A DNA stretch of 64,000 nt from Anaerolineaceae bacterium (GTDB lineage Bacteria > Chloroflexota > Anaerolineae > Aggregatilineales > Phototrophicaceae). Made by a program: the position numbers and the translations under genes. Numbering within the stretch: the first letter of the stretch is position 1; every line of letters begins with the position of its first letter. Positions 35,254-44,800 of this stretch are shown here, piece by piece. The notes under the pieces were generated by a model that made no database searches, was not told the origin of the DNA, and saw only the letters and a list, made by a program, of their open reading frames with translations. The stretch is taken from assembly GCA_016124855.1 (NCBI GenBank), contig WGMX01000005.1, forward strand, positions 34,488 to 98,487, written 5' to 3'.

Positions 35254-36906
35254 TTAGAAGGGAATATCACCAATATTTGGCGGCGGTTCTTCATTTACTT
35301 CTTCACCAAGTTTTTGAATTGCAACTATTATTTGCTCGATAAAATGAGGGATAATATCTTGCTCAACCAGTCTTTGAGCAATGTATTTTGCCTCCAAATC
35401 CTTACCTATATCACCCAATTCAGTGCGCGCGTCCTGCTTCAACTCACTATAATATTTGGTACCTATGGCACTCCCAAATTCATCTTCAAAATTACTGTCA
35501 AGAATGGCATAAGATTTGGCGACAATCCCGTCAGGCATTTGTTGAACTGGCTGGGAGAGCATTGTTAATAAGATTTCATTCCATCTTATATCATCTGGCT
35601 TACTATTCCTTCGATCATTATCAAATATCACATAGATCGGAAGGCCAAATGAACTGTAGAGATGATAAAATAAATCAATTGAAGTTTTGCCACGGCAATT
35701 TACAATCGAAATTCCATACGCGTCAAAATCGTAGTCCAATTTACTTGCATATATTGGCAAGGAATTCTCTTCCGTATCGCCTTCAACAAGAACAATTTTT
35801 CGAGCGAAGAAGGCCTCCGCATGTTTTGAGCTACAGTTCTTTCTATATTTCTCCTTTACGCTCTGAATCGTCATCGTCTTATCAGGATATAAAGTTTGAC
35901 GTGTCGCTAACAACTCTCTCCCATTCACTTGCTTTATTTGGGTACATACGTCCTCTTCTTCATCTACGCGACGTTCAACCAAACATATGTGCTCAAAATG
36001 TTCCGCATTAATAAAATTACCGGAATGAGTTGAATAAAAAATTTGGCTTCCTTGTGAGGACAATGTTTGAAAGAGGGAGGATAAGCTTCTTTGAGCGTGA
36101 GGATGTAGATAAATCTCCGGTTCTTCAATTGCAATAATTCCGTCTCCCTTAAAAACTTTTGCATATGCTCTAAACATTGCTAATAGAGCAAAGTTTCTCA
36201 TTCCTTGTCCGGCTTCGGATAAGTGGACTTCCTCTGAACTAATTCCGCGAGTCAAAAACAAATTCAATGATCGATAGTAACTTAAAGGGTCAAACGCTCT
36301 AAATTTTAGTTCCAGTTGATGATCTAGCCGTTTTACCTGTCCAGTAAACGCGTTTCGCAGTTCAGTTTCAAAGGCATTAAAACTCTCGGTTCGTAACAGC
36401 TCTTCAACATGGTTGAATCGGGCAAATAAATCATCTCTATAACTTTCGGGAAACTGTATATCAAACTGACGAATAATACGTCCGAGTAACGTCCAACTTG
36501 AATATCCCATCTGCCTATCAATTTCACGTTCAGCACTAAGGTAAACCAGAGCACTTTTGGCTTTAACATCGTTTGATAAGCTGTATGGTTTAGTATTATT
36601 GAAGTAGGAATAGCCTGCCTGATATTTATCGCGGCTTTCATCAAACCAAATCTTATGAATATTCTCTGGATTAGGTTCGTACTCAACGCCTATCAGAACA
36701 TGCCGTTTTTCATCATGCTTGTAATGATCAGAACTCAATAACCCTCTACTTGTAGGGTACTTTTCACCAAGTAAAAAATCCAAAGCGGCAAGAATATTGG
36801 TTTTACCCGATCCGTTTTCCCCCACTAAGGCGCAAATATCTGAAGGATAAAACTCAAGATTCTTAATTGATCTGAAATTCTGTATTTTTATTCTTGAAAT
36901 CTTCAT
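35254..36906 (-). CDS. OLD-family ATPase-TOPRIM nuclease
   Basis: A 550-residue OLD (overcoming lysogenization defect) endonuclease, DNA- or RNA-directed. N-terminal ABC/SMC-like ATPase: FRSIKNLEF, Walker A GENGSGKT (29-36), signature LSEAGQGMRNF, Walker B IIAIEEPEIYLHPHAQ, H-loop STHS. C-terminal TOPRIM: KIVLVEGDTEENSL and IYVIFDNDRR. No UvrD-like helicase is beside it, so it is class 1 rather than Gabija. It is AT-richer than its neighbours and flanked by repeat-filled gaps, which suggests horizontal gain. The Shine-Dalgarno is weak. Antiphage function is plausible, not shown. Confidence 0.88.
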   Translation of the reverse strand: MKISRIKIQNFRSIKNLEFYPSDICALVGENGSGKTNILAALDFLLGEKYPTSRGLLSSDHYKHDEKRHVLIGVEYEPNPENIHKIWFDESRDKYQAGYSYFNNTKPYSLSNDVKAKSALVYLSAEREIDRQMGYSSWTLLGRIIRQFDIQFPESYRDDLFARFNHVEELLRTESFNAFETELRNAFTGQVKRLDHQLELKFRAFDPLSYYRSLNLFLTRGISSEEVHLSEAGQGMRNFALLAMFRAYAKVFKGDGIIAIEEPEIYLHPHAQRSLSSLFQTLSSQGSQIFYSTHSGNFINAEHFEHICLVERRVDEEEDVCTQIKQVNGRELLATRQTLYPDKTMTIQSVKEKYRKNCSSKHAEAFFARKIVLVEGDTEENSLPIYASKLDYDFDAYGISIVNCRGKTSIDLFYHLYSSFGLPIYVIFDNDRRNSKPDDIRWNEILLTMLSQPVQQMPDGIVAKSYAILDSNFEDEFGSAIGTKYYSELKQDARTELGDIGKDLEAKYIAQRLVEQDIIPHFIEQIIVAIQKLGEEVNEEPPPNIGDIPF

Positions 36907-37162
36907 TTATTAGCTCACAACATGATTAGACTCTAATTTAACAATAAATAAGATTATATTGGTAGGCTAATTCTCTCACAACCACTATTCTTCAGTCCTT
37001 TCAGTGGACTTGTCTTTCACCTAGCCGCACGGTTTTAACCTGCGGCGACGCAACCACCCAAACGCGCCTTACCTCAAACCCTCACCTGCCCACTTTCAAA
37101 CCAAACGCAAACTTGACATTTTAGCCCTTTTGTTCTACGCTTATCCTGTATGCTTCTCTTAA

Positions 37163-37187
37163 TACTCTGTGTCTCTATGGTTAATTG
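37163..37187 (+). repeat. Repeat family A copy
   Basis: ACTCTGTGTCTCTATGGTTAATTGC. Confidence 0.55.
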
Positions 37188-37380
37188 CATTGACGCTTAC
37201 GTTCCAAATGTTAGAGTGACATTTGGAGAAAAATTGACCGATTCTCAACTGCAACAACAGCATCAACAGCAACATATAGCCGAGAAGATTCGCAACATTC
37301 GAGAAAATGACTTCTGAATCCGAAGAATTTGCAGAATTTTCCGAATTATTCGTAATACTCCGTAATACTATCAAAGTTCT

Positions 37381-37426
37381 CCGCATTGATCTCTGTGTTC
37401 TTTGTGTCTTTGTGGTTAAATTTCTT
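37381..37426 (+). repeat. Repeat family A, double-length copy
   Basis: TCTCTGTGTTCTTTGTGTCTTTGTGGTTAAATTTC. Confidence 0.6.
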
Positions 37427-37435
37427 CTCTTTTCT

Positions 37436-37464
37436 ATTGACTAAAGACTATAGACTACCGACCT
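37436..37464 (+). repeat. Repeat family B, copy 2
   Basis: TTGACTAAAGACTATAGACTACCGACC, immediately beside a family A copy. Confidence 0.55.
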
Positions 37465-37520
37465 CCAATCCGATGTATAGTAGTTAAGGAGCTTCGTAAC
37501 AAACCAATCGGGAGCCGTTC

Positions 37521-38636
37521 ATGGAACAGGATACCTTCGCTTTCATCATCCATCCCATCCAAATCAAGCGCGATGTCGCCCGTAAATATCCCTTCCTCGG
37601 CAAAATCCTAACCGAACCGCAGATCAATTTTTTCTCGCGCTTTTTCCCGCCCGTTTATCTCTCCGAGGTCAACGGCATCATCTCTCAATCCACCGGACGC
37701 GAACTCAAAGGCTGGCTCATTGCCTGCCCCTTCACCCCACCCACCATGATGAGCGTTCCCGTCGAAGTCGCCTATAAAAAGATCGTCGCCTGTGGTCACA
37801 TGGCTGAAGAACTCGGCGCGAAACTGCTCGGACTCGGCGCCTATACCTCGGTCGTCGGGGATGCCGGACAAACCATCGCCGACCGCCTCCAACTTCCCGT
37901 CACCACTGGAGATAGCTACACCATCCTCATGGCCGTCGAAGCCATTAAAGAAGCCGCTCGCGTCATGGATATTTCGATGAAAGAGGCCACTGTTGCCGTC
38001 GTCGGAGCTACCGGAGCTATCGGTAAGACCTGTGCCCTTATGCTTGCCCGTTCCTGTACTAAACTTATCCTCGTTGGTCGCCGTGAGGATGCCGTCGAAC
38101 AGGTTCGTGAACAGTGTCAGGGTCGCGGAGCCGAAGTCATTGCCAGCACCGATATGAATTCGATTTATCAGGCTGATCTCATCCTCACAGTGACCAGCGC
38201 GGTTCACGCTGTTATTTATCCCCAACATCTCAAACCCGGTTCGGTTGTCTGTGATGTTGCCCGCCCGCGTGATGTCTCTAAACAGGTCGCCGCCCAACGC
38301 AATGATGTGCTGGTCATCGAAGGCGGCATGATCGAAGTCCCCGGTCAGCCCGACTTCCACTTTGACTTCGGCTTTCCGCCCCGCATGGCCTATGCCTGCA
38401 TGGCTGAAACAATGGCGCTTGCCCTCGAATCCCGTTACACCGATTACACCATCGGCAAAGACATCTCCGAACATCAGGCCAATGAAATCGGTGCAATTGC
38501 CTCTAAACACGGCTTCAAACTGGCTGGATTTCGCAGTTTCGAGGCCGAAGTTAGCCCGCAGGCCATCACCGCCGTCCGTGAACGCGCCTCGGTCAATCGC
38601 AAAACATGGTCGCCCGCACCCTACCCACAAACCTGA
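37521..38636 (+). CDS. Acyl-ACP reductase (AAR)-like NAD(P)-binding protein, COG5322 type
   Basis: A 371-residue protein resembling the cyanobacterial fatty acyl-ACP reductase that makes aldehydes for alkane synthesis. Shared features: LGAYTSVVGDAG (about 105-116), VTTGDSYT (127-133), Rossmann motif ATVAVVGATGAIG (156-168), VIEGGMIEVPG (265-275) and MAYACMAE with Cys293, at the place of the catalytic Cys of AAR. The N-terminus (FIIHPIQIKRDVARKYP) also matches. A GGGAG ribosome site precedes ATG 37521. No aldehyde-deformylating oxygenase is adjacent. Its product might be an aldehyde, alcohol or ester precursor; the enzyme type is likely, the pathway inferred. Confidence 0.78.
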   Translation: MEQDTFAFIIHPIQIKRDVARKYPFLGKILTEPQINFFSRFFPPVYLSEVNGIISQSTGRELKGWLIACPFTPPTMMSVPVEVAYKKIVACGHMAEELGAKLLGLGAYTSVVGDAGQTIADRLQLPVTTGDSYTILMAVEAIKEAARVMDISMKEATVAVVGATGAIGKTCALMLARSCTKLILVGRREDAVEQVREQCQGRGAEVIASTDMNSIYQADLILTVTSAVHAVIYPQHLKPGSVVCDVARPRDVSKQVAAQRNDVLVIEGGMIEVPGQPDFHFDFGFPPRMAYACMAETMALALESRYTDYTIGKDISEHQANEIGAIASKHGFKLAGFRSFEAEVSPQAITAVRERASVNRKTWSPAPYPQT

Positions 38637-38710
38637 ACCCTCACTACAATGGGCGCATTGTCGTAAGTAATTTCAAGTTATTAACACGAAAACACCCCAT
38701 CTTTGTCTCG

Positions 38711-38753
38711 TTCCCTCCCTCGTTTACGGGGGAGGGCTAGGGTGGGGGTTTCC
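38711..38753 (+). repeat. Repeat family C, copy 3
   Basis: CCCTCCCTCGTTTACGGGGGAGGG followed by CTAGGGTGGGGG, between the AAR-like and GT39-like genes. Confidence 0.65.
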
Positions 38754-38767
38754 CAAGCACAAACCCT

Positions 38768-40600
38768 ATGCGCCGTCTCTCAACCCGCCAACTCTGGATC
38801 ATCACGCTCGTTCTGCTCTTTGTAGCCGCCAGTCGCGCCATCCGCATCAACGATTTTCACCTTGATAACGATGAAATTTGGTCAATCTGGCAAACGATGG
38901 GAACGCCTCAACAAATCATCAGTTGGACTTCCCCTACCGAGCATCCCACTTATTTCCTTTTACTCGACGCATGGAAACAAATCGCGGGCATAGACCCTTT
39001 TGTCCTCCGTTATTTATCCCTGCTCCTATGCTTGCCCGGTGTCGCCTTCATGTATCGCGCCCTCAACCGTCAACATGGATTTACGGCTGGACTCATCGCT
39101 GCCCTTGCCTACTACGCCTTCGCCGTCAGCCAGTTCACCAGCCTCCAAACCCGCAGCTATGTTTTCGCCCAAATCGCCCTGCCCTTATTCCTCTGGTTCA
39201 GTCTGCGCTACTTCGATCACCCTAACTGGAAACGAGCCATCCTGCTGGCCTTCAGTTTATTTCTGCTCTACGTCGGCACAATCACCATCGTACCCGCCCT
39301 CGCATTGATGGGACTTTACCTGCTCATCATGTATCGCTGGCGCATCTGGACGGGCATCTTTCCAGCCATCGTCGCTCTCATCCTCATTGCACCTGACTTT
39401 ATCTACAACAAACTCCTGCGGGTACAAGAACACAGCTCCGTATCCCGCATGTATAAGCTGCCCCCACTGCCTCAGGCATGGTTCGATTTCTTTAGTTACT
39501 TCACCAGCGTCCCACCCCTCTGGTATCTACTGGTTGTTATAGCACTTGGCACAATAATCTTTGCCTATCGGCATCAATCGCGTTTATTAGATAATCGGCA
39601 TATTCACTTTTCCACTCAATCGCTCGACCTCGTTTTCTGGCTCGGTTGGCTCATTCTGGTTCCACTCCTACTTTATATGTTTGACGCTCAACTGGGTTTC
39701 TTCGTGCCGACCCGTTACGGCTGGTGGTACGTATTCGGGGTTGCCATCTTCTTAGGGATTGCCCTCGCCCGACTGCCGAACACAGGTCGATTCATTGTCG
39801 CTTTAGCATTCATCGCTCTTGCTTTCTTCCCTTTCCGCTTGAATAACTTTGGCTTCATCGTCACCCCTCTAGGCGAAAACCTCAAATGGCTGCGGGAGCA
39901 TATGGATGCCAATGACGCACTCATGCTTGACCCCAATATCAGTTGTAACTTTCCCGAAGAATGGGATTACTACACCCGCCTCTATTTCCCTGACGGTCTG
40001 CGCTACGTCGATCATCCCGAAGGCACGCAGCGCCTGTGGTATGTCGAACCGCGTGATGAAGCCAGCCAGCAGGTCGAAAAAGAATTGACTCAAACCCGCG
40101 TACCGGGGCGCTTCGTTGGCCCTCCCGGCTGCTTCTTCCGTCTCTACGAAGCCCCGCCTGATCCAGTCGGGGTGCTTTACCCGAATGGGATGCGCTTTCA
40201 TGGTGCGGAAATCATGGACGGTGATCGACCCCTTAACGGCATACCGGTCATGCGCGAAGGTCAGCCTTTCAAAGTACGCGTCTGGTGGTCGGTGGATAAA
40301 CAGGTGCCCCTCGATTATAGTGTCAGCCTCTCCCTCTCGCGTGTCGTCATAGAATCCAATTGGGACAGCGCTCCCAATATTGTTTTCCCGGAGGGCGCAC
40401 CCCACGAAACCAGCCGCTGGCAGCCGGGGCAAATCTACGTTGAAGAACGCGACCTTCAAATACCCTATCCATATTCGCGTGGTGGGCTGGCACTCAATCT
40501 CGTTGTGTATTGGTTCGGGGATAATCAACGCCTAATAACGGACGGTGTTGCCGCAGATGGAAACCGTTTCCTTAAGCGCATTGAGGTTGTGGCATGGTGA
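38768..40600 (+). CDS. GT39/ArnT-like membrane glycosyltransferase
   Basis: A 610-residue integral membrane protein with about ten transmembrane helices in the first 370 residues and a soluble C-terminal domain of about 230 residues. The first loop HLDNDEIWS (acidic, about 31-39) and TSPTEHPTYFLLLDAWK are typical of GT-C (GT39/ArnT/PMT) enzymes that use polyprenyl-phosphate sugars. The start has no strong Shine-Dalgarno. No operon partner; it follows a family C repeat. Sugar and acceptor are unknown. Confidence 0.78.
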   Translation: MRRLSTRQLWIITLVLLFVAASRAIRINDFHLDNDEIWSIWQTMGTPQQIISWTSPTEHPTYFLLLDAWKQIAGIDPFVLRYLSLLLCLPGVAFMYRALNRQHGFTAGLIAALAYYAFAVSQFTSLQTRSYVFAQIALPLFLWFSLRYFDHPNWKRAILLAFSLFLLYVGTITIVPALALMGLYLLIMYRWRIWTGIFPAIVALILIAPDFIYNKLLRVQEHSSVSRMYKLPPLPQAWFDFFSYFTSVPPLWYLLVVIALGTIIFAYRHQSRLLDNRHIHFSTQSLDLVFWLGWLILVPLLLYMFDAQLGFFVPTRYGWWYVFGVAIFLGIALARLPNTGRFIVALAFIALAFFPFRLNNFGFIVTPLGENLKWLREHMDANDALMLDPNISCNFPEEWDYYTRLYFPDGLRYVDHPEGTQRLWYVEPRDEASQQVEKELTQTRVPGRFVGPPGCFFRLYEAPPDPVGVLYPNGMRFHGAEIMDGDRPLNGIPVMREGQPFKVRVWWSVDKQVPLDYSVSLSLSRVVIESNWDSAPNIVFPEGAPHETSRWQPGQIYVEERDLQIPYPYSRGGLALNLVVYWFGDNQRLITDGVAADGNRFLKRIEVVAW

Positions 40601-40757
40601 GTCACAACCTACGCGCAATCTAAACCATCCATTAACCTATTTTCGTCGTATAGTGTATTTATATACAGCCTGATCGCTGGCAAAGGAATCGATTCGCCAG
40701 TATCATGGTTACAGAGTTGTTACAAGAATCCTACTTGAGGTATTCGCGGGGGATCGT

Positions 40758-41684
40758 ATGAGTAAAGGCCGCATTTTAGTTGTTGAAGATGATATTGATA
40801 TTTCGAACATGCTTCGTATTTATTTTGGCGGGCAGCAGTACGAGGTACAAATCGCGCCGCGCGGTGGCGACGCGCTCCAAATGACGCGTAAACAGCTTCC
40901 GAACCTCATTATTCTGGACATCATGCTGCCAGACATGAACGGTTATGATGTTTGCCGTGAACTGCGTACCACCAGCCGCACCAGCCATATCCCGATTATT
41001 TTTCTCACGCAAAAAGACGAGCGTAGTGACAAAATAGCGGGCTTAGAATTGGGCGCGGATGATTACATCACCAAACCCTTTGACATTGAAGAACTCAAAC
41101 TCCGCGTTCAGAATGCTATCGCAGCCGCCAACCGCACCACCAATACCGACTCGAAGTCTGGTTTGGCAACCGGTCGTCTCATCGAAGACCATCTGCGCGA
41201 ACTCATGCGTCAGGGGTCACAGTGGACGTATATCGACCTAAAGATCAACCAGCTTGATCCGTTTAGTGAAGTCTACGGTTTCGTCGCTGCTGATGAAGTC
41301 ATGCGCTTTATGGCTCTCATGATGGGCGATGTCGTTGATGAATATGGCACGCCGGACGATTTTCTCGGTCATCCCGGTCGCGATAACTTCGTGCTAATAA
41401 CCCACACCAATGATGTCGACAACCTAAAAACACGGCTCGTCGAAAAATTCGATGAAGATGTCAAACAGCACTATTCTTTCATCGACCGTGAGCGCGGGTA
41501 TATTCTCGTACCCGACAGCGCGCAGGGCGAACGTCAAGAACCGTTGATGTCGCTGTCCATCGGCTCGGTTTCGACAGCTACCCATCAATTCTCGGATATT
41601 CGTGAAATCACTGAACTTGCCGCCGAAGATCGCCGTCGTGGACTTGGTGGAGAAGTGCCACCGCCCATATTGACAGCATGGTAA
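40758..41684 (+). CDS. Response regulator with degenerate GGDEF domain
   Basis: A 308-residue protein with an intact receiver domain (DD at 11-12, phospho-acceptor Asp54 in LDIMLPDMNG, Thr in FLTQKD, Lys in YITKPF). The C-terminal half has a GGDEF-like fold but the signature reads GRDNF (HPGRDNFVLIT), so no diguanylate cyclase activity is expected; it might still bind nucleotides or a partner. GGGGGAT precedes ATG 40758. It is 150 bp upstream of the giant kinase gene and likely part of the same pathway. Confidence 0.88.
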   Translation: MSKGRILVVEDDIDISNMLRIYFGGQQYEVQIAPRGGDALQMTRKQLPNLIILDIMLPDMNGYDVCRELRTTSRTSHIPIIFLTQKDERSDKIAGLELGADDYITKPFDIEELKLRVQNAIAAANRTTNTDSKSGLATGRLIEDHLRELMRQGSQWTYIDLKINQLDPFSEVYGFVAADEVMRFMALMMGDVVDEYGTPDDFLGHPGRDNFVLITHTNDVDNLKTRLVEKFDEDVKQHYSFIDRERGYILVPDSAQGERQEPLMSLSIGSVSTATHQFSDIREITELAAEDRRRGLGGEVPPPILTAW

Positions 41685-41833
41685 TCGTGTCTGTTGGGCA
41701 ATCCGTTGGGGATGAATTTCCATGTCCCTGTAATTGGCTAATATAACAATAACGAGCTTTCAAATGCCAACCGCAGTGTCCGGGTTGGCAGTTCATTTTC
41801 AAATAGTGACCTGAGTGTAATAGGTAGCACCTT

Positions 41834-44800
41834 ATGGGATTAGGATTACTTCTCTTCATAGGTGGGCTGGTCATCATTGCCGGGTTGTTCGTGTGGTCAC
41901 GGCAGCGTCAGGCCTTGGGCTTTATTCCAGCCTCCGAACCCAACTCATCCATCGACTTACCCGTCGCCTCTGGTGATGATGCGGTACTCGTTTCCCGCGA
42001 ACACGGACAGCTGGTTTTCGTCAACGAGAACGCCCGCAAATGGCTGAACATGAATGGCGGTGATCCTAGCCTCGAATACATTGCGGCTATGGCGAAACCG
42101 ACGGATAGCTTCTTGGAGCTGTTCGCCGGTCAAGGGCAAGCCTCTTTCCAATTGGGCAGCCGTTGGGTCGAAGCATCTTCGCATAACATTCCCACCGGCT
42201 CTGAAACTCGCACTGTGATTGTCATGCGCGAAATTGCTGGCAGCAGCAACCACGCGGGTTCACTCGACCTCACTTTAGCGATGAACACCATCAATGAAAT
42301 TGGCGAGACCATTAACGCCAGTATGGGACTCCAGCAGGTTTATCAAGCACTGCTGACCATTGTCATGAAGGCCATTCCAGCCCACGCCGGCGAGATTTGC
42401 ATCTGGGATGACAACACCAAGCAGTTGTTGCCTTTAGGCTGGGTTGGTGACTCCAGTTATATTATTAAACTTCAGGAATCCGGGGGAAATTACAAGTTTG
42501 GTGAAGGCATTAGTGGTTGGATCGCCCAACATTACAAGCCAGCTCTAATCACTAATGTTGCCGACGCGACTGCTGTTCAACCCAAACTACCCAACTTCTA
42601 TAAAAGTTATGTGGGTGTTCCGCTGCTGCTGGGTGAACGCTTTATCGGCACATTGGAATTGGCACACAATCAGGCCAGCGCCTTTAGCCAGCCGCAGTTG
42701 GCGATGCTCCAAGCCGTCAGCAAACAGGTTGCCATCTCCATCTATAACACCGAGTTATACGGTGAACAAGCCCAGCGCATCAACGACATGGCAACCATTG
42801 GCGCGCTCACCAACCTTAATGAAACATCGGCTGATGCCAGCTCAACTTACCTCGCGCTGAATTCCCGTATCGCCAAAATTGTGGACGCAGGCGTCGCTGG
42901 CGTTCTGATCTACGATGAAAATCGTCGTGCGCTGATGCCGGAACTTCCTTTTTACGGCTTACCGGATCAATTGGCGCAAAGTTGCGTCATCCCCTTACCG
43001 CCCGATAGCCCACAGCGCGACATCTACGAACGGCAAGATTATTGGGTGACAAATGATGTTGCCGACGAATCCCTGATTGAATCGCTTGGCCTGAAGGCCA
43101 TTTTCGGCGTAGCGGGCATCAAAAGCACAGCGCTGCTTCCGCTGCAAATTGGTGACCGTCGCATCGGCATGATGCAGATTAGCAACAAAAAATCGGCCAG
43201 CGGGTTTAACGCCCAAGACATCAAAGAAATGAAACTATTGGTGGCTCAAGCGGCAGTCGTGGTTGAAAACCTGCGGTTGCGCCAGCGTGAACTCCGCCGG
43301 GATACTGAACTCACAGGCTTGCAAGAACTCACCCAAGCCATCGGTTCTCTAAGTCGTGAAGAAGAATTCTACTTAACGATCAATGCCCGAATTGCCGCTC
43401 AAATGGACGTAACTATGTGCGGCATTTTGCTTTTCGATCATGAAAAGCACCAACTGACTGCCCAACTTCCGTTTCACGGCGTGACGGACGACTTACTTAA
43501 AGACTATCGTATCCCTCTTGCCCCCGGCAGTCCGCTGGAAAACATTTGGGACGAAGTTGATTACTGGTTTACTAACCGCGCTCAAGCGGATGCTGTTGTT
43601 TATGCGGCAGGTCTTGCTGAATTTGCTGACCGTCTCAAAGTAGATAAAACCTTGCTTGCTGTCCTCTCAGTCGGCGGGCGGCGTTTAGGTGTTGTACAAG
43701 TATCCAATAAGATTGGCGGCGAGGACTTCAACGATAAAGACGGCAAGCTGCTGCTCATTTTCGCAACGCAAGTCGCGGCAATGATCGAAAATGCCCGCCT
43801 TTACCACGACATGCAGCAAAGTGCCGAACAAGCTACAAGCCTCCGTAACGTGGCTGAACTCGCGGGTTCTGTCCTCAAGCCGGATGATCCGTTCACACCC
43901 GTATTAGCGGAGATTGCCAGCCTAACACGAAGTCCGCTGGTCTATATTAACGCGCTTGACCAGCAAGCCGGCAGTCTCATCACCTATCCAAGATGGGTGT
44001 ACGGGCATGAACTGGCTGAGCCAATTGTAATAGACGTCTTTAGCCAGAACTTCGCGAAAAGCCCGGCGATGACGCGCCAGCCCTATCTCACCAATGACAT
44101 TGCGGCTGACCCCAATGTCAGCGATTCGTACAAGCAAATTGCACAGAAATTCGGCCTCCGCACCAGCGTACAGGTTCCGCTGCTGGTCGGTGATCGCAGC
44201 TTGGGTGAACTCGGAATCGCCAACCGCGAAGATGGATCTTACGACGAAACAGACATCGAAACCATGTCTGCTATCGCCGCTCAGATTGCAGCGACCATCG
44301 AACGGTTGCGCCTTTACGAAGCCGCCGGTGACAACCTAAATCGTCGTCTCCTCGAACTGGATGCCATCTCGCGTATTAGTAATACCTTGGCGGAAACCTT
44401 AGATGTCAATCAGGTACTCGATGTCATCCGTGATGAAGCCGCCCGTGCTACCCGTGCTGATGGCAGCAGCGTGGTGCTGCTAAAATCACAGGATACGTGG
44501 GCTAAAATTGATCAGCCTGAGGTTGACCGTCGCCTAGGGGATCTCAAGCGGATGTCTGGCCTTGCCAGCATCGAATTAGAAGCTGTTTCGCGCGGTGCGA
44601 GCACCGTCCTCGTGAATGACTACGTCACGGCCTCAATGATGGCAGCCCCTCCCGGCGCGCGTTCGGCTTTGGCTGCGGCTTTCTTATACGAAGACCAAGT
44701 GGTAGGTGTAATTCACCTCTTCCATGACCGTGCCAACAACTTCGATGATCGCGCTGCGGCCTTCTTGCTGACCTTAGCCGCCAAAGCCTCTCTGGGTTAT

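Larger units (their letters stand above)
36907..37520. other. 614-bp gene-poor, repeat-containing region
   Basis: AT-rich near the OLD start, then family A repeats (37163-37187, 37381-37426) and family B (37436-37464). A 46-codon ORF at 37177-37317 begins inside a repeat and is doubtful. Confidence 0.5.

Noticed and set aside
35254-36906. OLD nuclease as part of a Gabija (GajAB) system
   Set aside because: No UvrD-like helicase gene adjacent on either side.
37177-37317. 46-codon ORF with a Gln-rich stretch
   Set aside because: Starts inside a family A repeat without a ribosome site; kept only as a low-level possibility.
24593-37464. CRISPR array
   Set aside because: Repeats are dispersed, variable and not separated by regular spacers.
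37608-38630. 340-codon minus-strand ORF opposite the AAR-like gene
   Set aside because: Antisense shadow; the plus frame has clear domains and a ribosome site.
39869-40528. 219-codon minus-strand ORF
   Set aside because: Antisense shadow of the GT39-like gene.
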